A stretch of DNA of 64,000 nt, taken from assembly GCF_006714895.1 (NCBI RefSeq), contig NZ_VFME01000001.1:3038001-3102000 (forward strand). Direction: 5' to 3'. Positions 35,071-44,850 of this stretch are shown one piece after another. Every line of letters starts with the position of its first letter. Within the stretch, counting starts at the first letter, position 1. Made by a program: the position numbers and the translations under genes. Origin of the DNA: Gramella sp. Hel_I_59. Lineage in GTDB: Bacteria > Bacteroidota > Bacteroidia > Flavobacteriales > Flavobacteriaceae. The notes under the pieces were generated by a model. It was not told where the DNA came from. It ran no database searches and was given only the letters and a program-made list of their open reading frames with translations.

Positions 35071-36255
35071 TTAGAAATTCATATTTTTGATAAGTCCGCG
35101 AATCTGCACTTTAATACCTTTCTTCGTTAATCGTGTTGAAAGCACCCGGTACTTGCGATTTTTCCGAAGGTATTCGAATACTAAAGCTATTAACACGAAT
35201 AGAGCCAGCATGATGAGACTCAAATAAACGCTGTTGATAATCTTACTAAGCATCATAAACAATCCAATAATTAGAACATTAATAAAACCAAGCAATACAC
35301 TGGCCTGCTTATGACTTAACTTATTGTCTAATAACACATGATGTAGATGATTTCTATCAGCTTCAAAAGGAGTATTTCCCTGGGAAAGTCTTATAAGGAT
35401 GACTCTTCCAGTATCATAAACAGGTAGAAATAAAATAGCTATAAGAAATAATACACGATTTTCTGGCATAAAACCCTCCTCCAGTAATGTTGCAGAGTTA
35501 TCTCTTACTAGTAGTTTCAGAGCAAGGAAGGCTATTAAAAAACCAATGGTAAGGGAGCCTCCGTCACCCATAAAGATCTTGCGATGACCTCGTGAAAAAT
35601 TGTAGCGCAAAAATGCTGCAAGTAAGCCTACTACGGTAACGCTAATTAGAACAAAATATGGTTCTGAGATAAGGTAGAACATCACGGCAAAGGAAGTACA
35701 TATTACGATCCCGGCAATTCCCGCCAGACCATCTATACCATCTATCAGGTTATACGCATTAATCAATGCGATTACCACAAACAATTTTAAAATATACCCT
35801 AACCAATAAGGTATTTCAGTGATACCCAAAAATCCATGTAAATTAGTTAACTCCAACTCTGGTGAAAAAATAATAAATCCAGCCGCAAACACCTGACTTA
35901 CAAATTTTAATCTGGCCGAAGAAACCACCAAATCATCCTTTAATCCCGCCATAAATAGAAAAGTAAGACCTATAATAAGATGGTTTCCTGTGTAGGTGAT
36001 ACGCAGGCTTTGCAGAATACTTATGATAAGTATTAGCACCAGGAAAAAAGCTACTCCTCCAAAGGAAGGTACTTCTATTTGATGAGAACTGCGATGATTG
36101 ATTTCCTTTACCAATTGTTTTTCTTTAGTTACCCAAAGTACTTTAGGAATAAAATACCAGGTAAGGATAAAGGCAAGCAGGAAAGTACCTGCCGTAAAAA
36201 AACCGTAATAGCTTTTGAAAAGTTCGAGGATGACCTCCTGATCTAAAATATTCAT
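35071..36255 (-). CDS. WecA/MraY-family undecaprenyl-phosphate glycosyl-1-phosphate transferase
   Basis: A polytopic enzyme of 394 residues with about ten helices that would load the first sugar-1-phosphate onto undecaprenyl phosphate, starting the repeat unit. Family motifs: NAYNLIDGIDGLAG (Asp-rich active site), FMGDGGSLTIGF, and the nucleotide-binding loop DRNHLHHVLL. It is the only initiating transferase in the window, so it probably starts the polymer made by this locus, from UDP-HexNAc by family analogy. It lies at the assembly end of the locus, before wza. Confidence 0.9.
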   Translation of the reverse strand: MNILDQEVILELFKSYYGFFTAGTFLLAFILTWYFIPKVLWVTKEKQLVKEINHRSSHQIEVPSFGGVAFFLVLILIISILQSLRITYTGNHLIIGLTFLFMAGLKDDLVVSSARLKFVSQVFAAGFIIFSPELELTNLHGFLGITEIPYWLGYILKLFVVIALINAYNLIDGIDGLAGIAGIVICTSFAVMFYLISEPYFVLISVTVVGLLAAFLRYNFSRGHRKIFMGDGGSLTIGFLIAFLALKLLVRDNSATLLEEGFMPENRVLFLIAILFLPVYDTGRVILIRLSQGNTPFEADRNHLHHVLLDNKLSHKQASVLLGFINVLIIGLFMMLSKIINSVYLSLIMLALFVLIALVFEYLRKNRKYRVLSTRLTKKGIKVQIRGLIKNMNF

Positions 36256-36320
36256 TGGTGTAAAGTTTTCTGGTTAGTAATTAACCTGAACCTGTAGGGA
36301 AGAAAGGTTTAAATGTATTT

Positions 36321-37064
36321 CTAAAAAAACTGGGAAATCTTTGATAAGTTCTTTTGGAGAAGAACGCTGTAAGGATTCGTAATCTTATTAGTCTTTAAAG
36401 CCCTAAGATCTTCCATGGATTTTAGCTTGATGTTTTTAAGACTTCGGTTACTTGCCCCACCCACTCTCATTTTCGTAAGAACTTCTGGTATATACTTAAA
36501 GCTTAAGCTTGAATCTGAAAATACCCTCAGAATAAAATCATAGTCGGCAGCGATACGATACTTTAAATTAAAGTGACCGTGTTTTTGATAAACTTCACTT
36601 CTCAGAAACAAGGTGGGATGAGCCGGCATCCAGCCCTTTCGTAACAACTTCGAAAAGAACTGTTCACTTTTCCAGAATCTTATTCTTTTGCTAGTATCAG
36701 ATTTGCTTACGTATTCCAGATCACCATACACTCCGTCAACTTTTCTATCTCTAAAAGTCTGAACCATTTCAGAAATTATTTCCGGCGAAGCTAAAAAATC
36801 ATCCGAATGCACAAAACCAATGATATCACCACTGGCGAGTTTGATCCCTTTATTTAAGGCATCATAAATTCCCTGGTCTTTCTCTGATATAATTTTTAGC
36901 TCCCTGCTATAGTTTCCCTTAATAATATCGAGGGTTTTATCGCTGGAACCGCCATCGATTACCACCCATTCTATATTCAGATAGGATTGGGTGGCGATAG
37001 ATTTCATTGCAGTAAAAATATTATCTGCGCTGTTATAGGTTGCGGTGATGATTGTAACTTTCAC
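36321..37064 (-). CDS. Family 2 glycosyltransferase (WcaE-like)
   Basis: 247 residues with a GT-A fold: ATYNSADNIFTAMKSI, VVIDGGSSDKTLDI and the metal-binding HSDDFLASP. The later block GWMPAHPTLFLRSEVY and AADYDFILRVF is typical of WcaE-type enzymes that act on lipid-linked repeats. The start codon is GTG (37062-37064). Donor and acceptor sugars unknown. Stands alone by spacing (about 65 nt to the WecA-like gene, 99 nt from the acetyltransferase). Confidence 0.9.
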   Translation of the reverse strand: MKVTIITATYNSADNIFTAMKSIATQSYLNIEWVVIDGGSSDKTLDIIKGNYSRELKIISEKDQGIYDALNKGIKLASGDIIGFVHSDDFLASPEIISEMVQTFRDRKVDGVYGDLEYVSKSDTSKRIRFWKSEQFFSKLLRKGWMPAHPTLFLRSEVYQKHGHFNLKYRIAADYDFILRVFSDSSLSFKYIPEVLTKMRVGGASNRSLKNIKLKSMEDLRALKTNKITNPYSVLLQKNLSKISQFF

Positions 37065-37163
37065 TTTATTTGTTATCTGTCTTTGTTGAGAGTTTTACTG
37101 TAATTTTAAAATTATCAGACTAAGTTAAGTCCTTAATCCTATCTCTGATACCTTGTACCATTA

Positions 37164-37736
37164 CTAAGAGGCATTAGCCGATGTGGCAATCTCATCCATT
37201 ATTCGAGGTCTAACCTTAACAGCAGGATTCCCCTGATAAACTTTATAAGCCTCCAGATTTTTGTTAGCCACTGAACTCACAGAAAGAATGCTATGACTCT
37301 TACAAATTACCCCGGGACAAACCACAGACTGCGCCCCGATCCATACCCCATCTTCCAGTGTAATATTCTGTACTATCAGATCGAAAGTTAGTTTTTTATA
37401 GTTGTGGTTCCCGCAAAGCAACATAGCTCCCTGGGAAATACAAACATTACTACCAATCTTCACTTCGCCTAAATTATCTATCCAGACTTTCTCTCCTATC
37501 CATGTGTGGTTCCCAATTTCCAGTTTCCAGGGATATTTAATATTTACCCCTGGCTTTATCACGACTCCTTCACCTATTTTAGCTCCAAATAACTTTAATA
37601 ATGCCACATTTAACTCCGAAGAAGGATTTAAGGAATTCTGAAAAAAGAGTACGTTAGTCAAATACCAAAGGAGCATTTTTAATTTGCTTCCAGGTTTATA
37701 CCAGTCGTTTTTATAAGAGGATAGATCTGTTTGCAT
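37164..37736 (-). CDS. WcaF-family polysaccharide O-acetyltransferase
   Basis: 190 residues with a left-handed beta-helix of hexapeptide repeats (about 65-175: IGEGVVIKPGVNIKYPW, IGNHTWIGEKVWIDN, IGSNVCISQGAML, LEDGVWIGAQSVVCPGV). The His in CGNHNYK is the likely catalytic residue. It most resembles WcaF/WcaB acetyltransferases of colanic acid loci, so it probably O-acetylates a sugar of the polymer using acetyl-CoA. It follows the UXS gene by 7 nt. Confidence 0.88.
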   Translation of the reverse strand: MQTDLSSYKNDWYKPGSKLKMLLWYLTNVLFFQNSLNPSSELNVALLKLFGAKIGEGVVIKPGVNIKYPWKLEIGNHTWIGEKVWIDNLGEVKIGSNVCISQGAMLLCGNHNYKKLTFDLIVQNITLEDGVWIGAQSVVCPGVICKSHSILSVSSVANKNLEAYKVYQGNPAVKVRPRIMDEIATSANAS

Positions 37737-37743
37737 ATAAAGC

Positions 37744-38715
37744 TTAGTTCAAAACTTTGGGACTTATCTTCCCTTCCTCATCTAATAGATTTTTAAAGTA
37801 AGCTATGGTCTTGATAAGTCCTTCTTCAAGATGAACTTTTGGTTCCCATCCGTTAAGTTCTTTTTTGGCAAGATCAATAACCGGTCTTCTTTGAGTAGGA
37901 TCATCTTTGGGAAGATCTAAATGAATAAGTTTCGAAGAGGAGCCTGTGAGTTCTATGATTTTTTCTGCTAACTCGATCATGGTAAATTCTCCCGGGTTAC
38001 CCAGGTTTACCGGACCTATAAAACCATCCCTACTATTCATCATTCTAATCATTCCCTCCACCAAATCATCTACATATTGAAAACTTCTGGTTTGAGTACC
38101 GTCTCCAAAAATGGTAATATCCTCACCTTTTAAAGCCTGAACGATAAAATTGGACACCACACGCCCATCTTCCGGATTCATATTAGGTCCATACGTATTA
38201 AAGATCCTGATGATCTTAATTTTAACCTGGTTTTGCAGATAATAATCCATAAACAAGGTTTCTGCGCAACGCTTGCCTTCATCATAACAAGACCTGGTTC
38301 CAATTGGATTTACATTTCCCCAATAAGATTCCGGCTGTGGATGAACGGCAGGATCTCCATAGACTTCACTGGTACTTGCCTGCAAGATCTTCGCTTTGAC
38401 CCGTTTAGCAAGACCAAGAGTGTTTATGGCACCCATAACTGAAGTTTTGATCGTCTTGATAGGATTGTACTGGTAATGTACCGGTGACGCAGGACAGGCT
38501 AGATTATAGATCTCATCTACTTCAGCATAATAAGGTTCGGTAATGTCATGTCGCACCAATTCAAAGTAAGGATTATCGAGTAATTCGATAACATTTTTTT
38601 TACTCCCAGTAAAATAATTATCAAGGCAGATGATTTCGTTACCCTCATTTAATAATCTTTTACATAAGTGTGAACCGACAAAACCAGCACCACCGGTAAT
38701 TAGAATTTTTTTCAT
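37744..38715 (-). CDS. uxs: UDP-glucuronate decarboxylase (UDP-xylose synthase)
   Basis: 323 residues, extended short-chain dehydrogenase fold. NAD motif [17 protein letters not shown], then [11 protein letters not shown], and [15 protein letters not shown], which is distinctive for UDP-xylose synthases. Catalytic Tyr-Lys in [12 protein letters not shown] and Ser/Thr in [10 protein letters not shown]. It converts UDP-glucuronate, the product of Ugd in this locus, to UDP-xylose and CO2. Xylose is therefore a likely constituent of the polymer. Located 46 nt downstream of a GT4 gene. Confidence 0.93.
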   Translation of the reverse strand: MKKILITGGAGFVGSHLCKRLLNEGNEIICLDNYFTGSKKNVIELLDNPYFELVRHDITEPYYAEVDEIYNLACPASPVHYQYNPIKTIKTSVMGAINTLGLAKRVKAKILQASTSEVYGDPAVHPQPESYWGNVNPIGTRSCYDEGKRCAETLFMDYYLQNQVKIKIIRIFNTYGPNMNPEDGRVVSNFIVQALKGEDITIFGDGTQTRSFQYVDDLVEGMIRMMNSRDGFIGPVNLGNPGEFTMIELAEKIIELTGSSSKLIHLDLPKDDPTQRRPVIDLAKKELNGWEPKVHLEEGLIKTIAYFKNLLDEEGKISPKVLN

Positions 38716-38761
38716 GATTTATCTTTATTTCCCGATTAAAAAATCAATCGGTAGTATTTAG

Positions 38762-39904
38762 TCATTCGAACAATTGTCTACTTGCCTCTATCGCCTTAGG
38801 ATCATTACAATATTCTTTAGCAAAATCAAATGCAGCTTTTGACCAGTCATTGTATTCAGCCTGATCCATTGCGGTTACTTTTTCTATCGCTTTTATAAAT
38901 TGTTCTTCCTGTTCTAAAGGAATATCAAAACCAATCTTCTTTTGCTCCAGTTGTTCCCATGGAGTATTATTAGAAATAATTACCGGACATGCATTTTGCC
39001 AGGATTCCATGATCACGTGCCCAAAGTTCTCGTGAAAAGTCGGCAGCAACATAAAATGCTGATCTTTTAATTCTTCCTTTAAATGGTGATTAGGAACTGC
39101 TCCAATATTTTTTACCCTGATATTTTTCGGTAAATCATCAACAATTTCCAAGCACTCCTGCCAGTACTTTTCTTCTTCTACCGGACCAATTATGCTAAAA
39201 TTAATATTATACAAATTGTTTACACTTGATAGATACTGAAGGGCAGCTTTAAGGTTCTTTTTCTTACTGATTCGCGATAAAAAGAATAAATTTAAAAATC
39301 CCTCATCTTTCTTTTTCTCCGGAAAATCATTAGCCATAACCGCGGAAAGGTTTGTTGCTATACGAACTTTAGAATCCTCACCAAAGTGCTGCTTTATTTC
39401 TGTTGCTTCAGAAGCAGCGGTGGCGTGCCAGTTTATCTTACTGCTAAAACCGAAACTTCGGAAAAGCTTTAAAAAGACTTTCTTTTTTAACGGCTTTATA
39501 TTCAAAGCTCCTTCTCCCAACATTCCTCGGGGAGCCAAAATTAATTTGACTTTAAAATTTCTCAAAACCAGTAGCGGTTTCAGTGTATAGTTTACCGAAA
39601 AAAGGGAGTTGAAATAGACAGAGTCATACTGCTTCTCTCTTAAGATTTCACGGTAGCGCTTTAAATTTTGGTTTCTCTCATCCAAATAGATTACCCGGCA
39701 ATTTTCTCTTTCAATCCATTCATTAAAAGTAATATTTGGATAAGCAGCAACTTCTCCCAGGTCTTTATTAGAAGTCACCACATCAAAGTCATATGCATGG
39801 CCAAGGTGGTTGATTAAATTCACCACTGACTGTATTGGACCACCCGCCTTATAACCGGGTAGGAACCAGTCTATAAAAATAAGGATTTTCTTCTTTTCAG
39901 GCAT
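38762..39904 (-). CDS. Family 4 glycosyltransferase
   Basis: 380 residues, GT-B fold. The N-terminal domain opens with KKILIFIDWFLPGYKAGGP, the acceptor-side loop typical for GT4 enzymes of polysaccharide loci. LAPRGMLGEGALNIKPLKK and HATAASEATEIKQHFG lead to the C-terminal nucleotide-sugar domain, with the E-x7-E region in PTFHENFGHVIMESWQNACPV. No membrane segment; peripheral, acting on lipid-linked intermediates. Its start overlaps the previous gene by 8 nt. Confidence 0.92.
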   Translation of the reverse strand: MPEKKKILIFIDWFLPGYKAGGPIQSVVNLINHLGHAYDFDVVTSNKDLGEVAAYPNITFNEWIERENCRVIYLDERNQNLKRYREILREKQYDSVYFNSLFSVNYTLKPLLVLRNFKVKLILAPRGMLGEGALNIKPLKKKVFLKLFRSFGFSSKINWHATAASEATEIKQHFGEDSKVRIATNLSAVMANDFPEKKKDEGFLNLFFLSRISKKKNLKAALQYLSSVNNLYNINFSIIGPVEEEKYWQECLEIVDDLPKNIRVKNIGAVPNHHLKEELKDQHFMLLPTFHENFGHVIMESWQNACPVIISNNTPWEQLEQKKIGFDIPLEQEEQFIKAIEKVTAMDQAEYNDWSKAAFDFAKEYCNDPKAIEASRQLFE

Positions 39905-40892
39905 TTGTGATCTCTTTATACAATGCTAAATACTGATCTGCTATGTTCTTTAGTTGAAAACGTTTAACGTTTTCCTGTCCCTTTCTTACAAGCTCTTCCC
40001 GATATTTACCTTCTTTCATAATTCTTAAAAGCCCTTTTCGAATATCCCGAACTTCTGTTGGATTTACCATACAGGCTGCATCACCCGCTACTTCTTTTAA
40101 TGGTTCTATGGCGGAGGTAAGTACAGGCCTTCCTACTGCCTGGGCCTCAATAACCGGCATTCCAAATCCTTCATAGAGAGAAACGAAACTCACCAGATCA
40201 CATTCTTCATAGGCTGCTTTAATTTCTGTAAAGGAAATATGCATTCTGTTGTAATAGTCTATTCTATTGTTCTCGAGTAATGCAAGTTGCCTTTGAGAAA
40301 GTTCACCAATTACTAAGAATCTGCACTTAATCCCTTCCAATGCCTCAATAGTGCGCTCCAGATTTTTATTAGATTTCGTACCTATATGAAGTACTAATGG
40401 ATTCTCTTTGTTAAAAGGTTTTGGGCAATATTGTAATGCAGAATTTACCGGGTTGTGAATTACCACTATCTTATTTTTAGCAAAAGGAATTAATTCACTT
40501 AATTCTTTTTTAGAAAAATGGGAAATGACAGTAATTTTTCTAACCATTAAAGCCGGAAGCCAAAACCAAAATATCCTTATGTATAATTTATGAATACTTC
40601 CGCCGTAAAAAGCAGAACCAATATCATGTATAGTTAGAATTCCTTTTTTTCCTAAAGCCAGGGAGCCATAATTAATATGGCCTGTAATATGGTTGATGTT
40701 ACTTTTATTCCTATGTATAAAGTGAAGATTTTTACAAGCACTTAAGGGATCTGCTCCTGAATTCGGTACCTCAACATGATGTACATCAAGTTGCTTTTTA
40801 AATTGTTCCAGCAGTTGTAGAAAAATCTCTTCAATGCTGTTGAATTGTGGAAGGCGTTTTCTAAAAATTAGTGTTAGATATTTTTCCGACAT
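39897..40892 (-). CDS. Family 4 glycosyltransferase
   Basis: 331 residues, GT-B fold. N-terminal half with LTIHDIGSAFYGGSIHKLY; HFSKKELSELIPFAKNKI; C-terminal Rossmann domain with LVLHIGTKSNKNLERTIEAL and the donor-binding EGFGMPVIEAQAVGRPVLTS. The pattern (SKxEL, NP.NS, E-x7-E) is that of GT4 mannosyl/fucosyl-type transferases, but sugars cannot be assigned. Separated from the Wzy-like gene by 1 nt and overlapping the next GT4 gene. Confidence 0.9.
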   Translation of the reverse strand: MSEKYLTLIFRKRLPQFNSIEEIFLQLLEQFKKQLDVHHVEVPNSGADPLSACKNLHFIHRNKSNINHITGHINYGSLALGKKGILTIHDIGSAFYGGSIHKLYIRIFWFWLPALMVRKITVISHFSKKELSELIPFAKNKIVVIHNPVNSALQYCPKPFNKENPLVLHIGTKSNKNLERTIEALEGIKCRFLVIGELSQRQLALLENNRIDYYNRMHISFTEIKAAYEECDLVSFVSLYEGFGMPVIEAQAVGRPVLTSAIEPLKEVAGDAACMVNPTEVRDIRKGLLRIMKEGKYREELVRKGQENVKRFQLKNIADQYLALYKEITNA

Positions 40893-40893
40893 A

Positions 40894-42144
40894 TTAGATC
40901 TCCCACTTTAAATGCTTTCGCGCACCCCAAAAGAACAAAGCAACCACAATACTGGCCTTTACCATATGATTTAAAACAACAACCAGTTCGGTTTCCGCTT
41001 TTACTACCTGGAAGAATAGTAGAGGTATAAAGAAGATCAAAACAGGATGATTCTCACTCAAAGCCCTAATGCGGTTCCAGTAAACCGATAAAAAAAAGCC
41101 CCAGATTAGCATAAAAAATATTCCTCCAAAGGAACCGAAATTAGCATAAGCCTCTCCTATTATACTCATGCCCATTGAGGTTCCTTCGCCTAAATAAAGA
41201 CCGGTGTATTTTTTAAAATTTTCCTGACCTCCGGCCTTTTTTTTATTTGGCGATAAGAATCTTGGCAAAAGACTTGCCGTCACAGCTTCTTTTACAGTAG
41301 CTCCGTTAGCAAAAGGTTCATCTTCCGGAACTTCTTTCATGATAGCAGAAATGATCCAACCCTGGTTTAACCTAACATTAAGTCCTTCCTGTTCTGTATC
41401 ATCAAAATTGGTATTGCTTAATTCCTGATCCAGGACATTGAAAAATAATGCTATTTTATCTCCCTCATATCCGTTCCATATTTCAGCTCTTAAAGCTGCC
41501 TTTGCAGTCTGCAGGCTAATTACAAAAACCAGACCTGCTAAAAGAATAAAGATCTTTTTTTGTACTCCCGGTTTATATTTTAGAGCCCATAGCATAAAAT
41601 AAAAAGTACTCCATAATAGAAAATCATGAAAAAGAGCATTATTTATGGAGGTAACAAACAAATAACCTATTGCGGCATAAAATAGCAATCGCTCTTTTTT
41701 GGAAGATGAAAAGAGCAATAAAGCCGCTCCAATAAATTTAAATTGCGACAGCAAGAATAAAAAAAAGGCTAGTGACTGGGGGGCAAACCTGCCGGCAATA
41801 TCTGCTGCAATACCAAAGAGAAGTATTTTCAAACCATAACCGGAATTCTTAGACAGATCAGCTTCATCAAAAGTGAAAATCTCTTTTTTCCATAGTAACG
41901 CAACAGCTGAAAAAACCACAAAAGCAGGAACCACAAAAGACATATAGGTCTCCTGGGGAACATACATATAATATTTATAATGAGATGTTTCAGAGCTGTA
42001 ACTTATAATTGGACCAAGAATCCATTGAAGGCCGGCAATTGCCAAAAGCAGCTCGATCACCGGTAAACTCTGTCCAAGCTTATTAAATAAGCTAAGTAGA
42101 ATTATTCCTAGAGTTATTAAGCCTAGAATAGAGAGTAAGGTCAT
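40894..42144 (-). CDS. Wzy-like polysaccharide polymerase (membrane)
   Basis: 416 residues with about 10-12 hydrophobic helices from MTLLSILGLITLGIILLSLF to HMVKASIVVALFFWGARKH, plus a large loop (about residues 225-320) rich in charged residues. This topology, with a large periplasmic loop and no other motif, fits O-antigen/EPS polymerases. It is the only candidate polymerase in the window. Assignment rests on topology and place in the locus, since Wzy sequences are poorly conserved. The start overlaps the stop of the neighbouring GT4 gene by one base. Confidence 0.72.
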   Translation of the reverse strand: MTLLSILGLITLGIILLSLFNKLGQSLPVIELLLAIAGLQWILGPIISYSSETSHYKYYMYVPQETYMSFVVPAFVVFSAVALLWKKEIFTFDEADLSKNSGYGLKILLFGIAADIAGRFAPQSLAFFLFLLSQFKFIGAALLLFSSSKKERLLFYAAIGYLFVTSINNALFHDFLLWSTFYFMLWALKYKPGVQKKIFILLAGLVFVISLQTAKAALRAEIWNGYEGDKIALFFNVLDQELSNTNFDDTEQEGLNVRLNQGWIISAIMKEVPEDEPFANGATVKEAVTASLLPRFLSPNKKKAGGQENFKKYTGLYLGEGTSMGMSIIGEAYANFGSFGGIFFMLIWGFFLSVYWNRIRALSENHPVLIFFIPLLFFQVVKAETELVVVLNHMVKASIVVALFFWGARKHLKWEI

Positions 42145-43307
42145 TACTGAAGTTCAGATTTAATTGCTTCAGAGATCTTATTAAAGTTCCATTCTGCGAT
42201 GACCTCTTTAGCATTTTTCCCTGTCGATTTTAAATTCGTCTGGTACATTTTGCGGAGCTTAATTTTTAGATCTTCCAAATTACCGGATTCAAATATTTCA
42301 CCTACGTTATTATTTTGTACTAGATCAGGTGCACATCCAACCTTGTCACTAACCAATACTGGTCGGGAACAAGCCATAGCTTCATTCACCGCCAAGCCCC
42401 AGGTCTCTCCAGGTCCCTTAGACGGAAGACAAAAAATATCTGCGATTCGATATACAACCGGCATTTTGGACTGATTTTGAAAAGGAAGTTTTTTTATAAA
42501 AGAGCAGTCTCTTATTGCAGTGTCAATTTCGGCTTCCAAAGGACCATTTCCCAATAAAAGCAATTTCAAATTGGATTCGTTTTCGTCATGTAGACTTTTT
42601 ATAGCATTTACTAGAAGTAATGGATTCTTCTTTTGCTCGAACTTCCCGGCAAATAAAATAACGATATCTTCATTGGTGTAACCAAGTTCCCCCCTCCAAT
42701 CTTTTGCTAATAATTCATATTCTCCTGTAGCGTCAAAAAACCTATCATTATCTATTGCATGAGGTGCAAACACGAGTTCTTTTTCCTTTAAACCATGAGC
42801 TAAAAAATATCTTTTGCTTTCCCGGCCTACATAAAATGCCTTATCAATGTTATTATAAACATATTTGAGTACAAGGCGTCTGGCCAGAGTTTTTAATCCT
42901 TTAGTCTCATCTAACAAAGTAGAATCACCCCTAAACCAAACCGGGACTTTACCTTTAAAGTATTTCATTACTTTGAAATGACTCTTCATATTCCATCCAA
43001 AGACCAGGATCGCCCCGGGATGGAATTCTTTAATTTTTTTAATAAGCTCGGGATTTTCTATCCCGTTCCATTTATTACTTCCCGGGCTTTTAGAGAAATT
43101 CTCAACAAATTCGTAGTTATAGTCATTTAACAAAGGAATATCCCACTGTATATCTTTTCCAAAAGTCTTGTCCTTTACTTTTTCCTTAGCCTGAGACCAG
43201 GTATAAAAAACCTTCACTTCAATATCCGGTTCTTCTGCCAGTAATCTGAACATTGGAGCATAATATTGAATTGGATGAGTAATAACTACTGCAAGCCTAT
43301 TTTTCAT
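42144..43307 (-). CDS. Family 4 glycosyltransferase
   Basis: 387 residues, GT-B. Begins RLAVVITHPIQYYAPMFRLL, a start typical of GT4 enzymes in EPS loci. Later ILFAGKFEQKKNPLLLVNAI and the donor site GPGETWGLAVNEAMACSRPV with both Glu residues. The C-terminus is helical. The 5' end overlaps the GMC oxidoreductase gene by 11 nt, showing tight coupling with that atypical enzyme. Confidence 0.92.
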   Translation of the reverse strand: MKNRLAVVITHPIQYYAPMFRLLAEEPDIEVKVFYTWSQAKEKVKDKTFGKDIQWDIPLLNDYNYEFVENFSKSPGSNKWNGIENPELIKKIKEFHPGAILVFGWNMKSHFKVMKYFKGKVPVWFRGDSTLLDETKGLKTLARRLVLKYVYNNIDKAFYVGRESKRYFLAHGLKEKELVFAPHAIDNDRFFDATGEYELLAKDWRGELGYTNEDIVILFAGKFEQKKNPLLLVNAIKSLHDENESNLKLLLLGNGPLEAEIDTAIRDCSFIKKLPFQNQSKMPVVYRIADIFCLPSKGPGETWGLAVNEAMACSRPVLVSDKVGCAPDLVQNNNVGEIFESGNLEDLKIKLRKMYQTNLKSTGKNAKEVIAEWNFNKISEAIKSELQ

Positions 43308-44850
43308 AAAGAGAAACTGATTTAAGATGATAGGCTAACCTCTGTGTCAAAGCTAGTAAGGTAAGCGTAGGATTAGAATGTGATCCTGTTGGAAAAACTG
43401 AAGTGCTGCAAACAAACAAGTTCTCGGTTTGCCATACTTTTAGATTTTCATCTACAATCCCCGTTTCTTCAGATTTACTCATTCTGGTTCCTCCCATAAA
43501 ATGGTTGACATCCGATAGAAGATTATTATTAATTTTATCCAAATCAGAAAAATATTCAATTGTAGCCCGTCCACTTTCATTTAAATAATTTTCAAAGAAT
43601 TTTACAATACTCTTTATGGATTGAGAAGTTTTATTAGAAACATTCCAATTAATTAAAGCTTTTTCCTGACCGAACTCATCCTTTTCCTCACTCAATGAGA
43701 TAAAGCTATCCAAGGAAGGCTCCTGTTCCGCCATTACAACTAATTTAACATCAGCATTTGGCTTATAGAGAAATCCATCATACAAATAAGCGACTAACAT
43801 TTTATAGTAAATTCTCCAGTTTTTCAATATCCATCCCAGAGAACTTAAGTTGCGAGTTTTAACTAAACTTTTTGCCCTATAAATAGGATCCTCTGTTTCA
43901 TTTGAATAATAAAACATTAAGCTTAATGAGGCATTTAATATTTTATATTTCGTTTGAGCATAATCAGATAGACTGATTCGGAAAGAATATTTTCTATTTT
44001 TATGATAATTTGTATTGAACTGTTTCTGAAAATAGTACTCATCCCGAATGTTTTTTACAGAACCTATTTTCATACAAGGGTGATCCATAAAATACTTTCC
44101 TATTAGCTCACCGTTTTCACTAAAAAAATTTTTATTTTTTTTGCTTAAATGAAGCATCATTCTAGTGGCTTCAATTGCTCCTGTTGCCAGCACTAGTTTT
44201 TTAATGGGAGCTTCCATACTCTCTCCTTTAAAATTCCCTAGAATAATACCTTCTACCTTATTTTTGTTTGCAATAATTTCGGTTACTTGTGCATTATAAA
44301 TTACATCAACTTCATTTTCTAGTTGGTTTTTATATTTCTTCCTGAAATTAGGTTCGTTAGCCCATTTCGACGCATGATAATTCAATTTATTTTTATCAAT
44401 ATTTGGTCTTTTTATATTGAGTTTAGAGAATATTTGCCCTTCATAATCCATAACATCAACGCCCATGAACCTATTAGCGTCTTTATAGTATTCTTTTAGA
44501 GAATCAAAATTTATAGGCCATCCACTGTTTGCGACATATTCTCTCTTTTTGAAATCTAGATAAGAAAAGGGTAAGGATTGACCTCCCCATGCTATTGTGG
44601 TACCTCCAATTGCTCTTTTTCGGCCCCATACAGCATTTTCTAATTTTTTTCCCGTCTGCACAACTTCATTCAACACTTGTCGTTTTTCATCTTCCTGAAA
44701 ATGTCCGGTTTCGATAATAACAGTGCTTATTTTTAATTTTAATAATTCTAAAGCTAGCATTATACCTGATGCTCCGGCGCCAATAATTACAACCTCCTTT
44801 TTAAGGAGATCAGATGTAATTTTATCAACATTATAATTGTAAAATGGCAT
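43297..44850 (-). CDS. GMC-family FAD-dependent oxidoreductase
   Basis: 517 residues. FAD-binding VVIIGAGASGIMLALELL near residue 20, GMC signature GGTTIAWGGQSLPF, ATGAIEATRMM, and C-terminal GMC_oxred_C with VNHFMGGTRMSKSEETGIVDENLKVW and PTGSHSNPTLTLLALTQRL. Family members oxidise alcohols or sugars and polyols. No signal peptide, so cytoplasmic. It is unusual within a glycosyltransferase cluster and is directly downstream of an aldo/keto reductase (no gap), suggesting a two-step modification of a sugar or other group. Substrate unknown. Confidence 0.88.
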   Translation of the reverse strand: MPFYNYNVDKITSDLLKKEVVIIGAGASGIMLALELLKLKISTVIIETGHFQEDEKRQVLNEVVQTGKKLENAVWGRKRAIGGTTIAWGGQSLPFSYLDFKKREYVANSGWPINFDSLKEYYKDANRFMGVDVMDYEGQIFSKLNIKRPNIDKNKLNYHASKWANEPNFRKKYKNQLENEVDVIYNAQVTEIIANKNKVEGIILGNFKGESMEAPIKKLVLATGAIEATRMMLHLSKKNKNFFSENGELIGKYFMDHPCMKIGSVKNIRDEYYFQKQFNTNYHKNRKYSFRISLSDYAQTKYKILNASLSLMFYYSNETEDPIYRAKSLVKTRNLSSLGWILKNWRIYYKMLVAYLYDGFLYKPNADVKLVVMAEQEPSLDSFISLSEEKDEFGQEKALINWNVSNKTSQSIKSIVKFFENYLNESGRATIEYFSDLDKINNNLLSDVNHFMGGTRMSKSEETGIVDENLKVWQTENLFVCSTSVFPTGSHSNPTLTLLALTQRLAYHLKSVSLYEK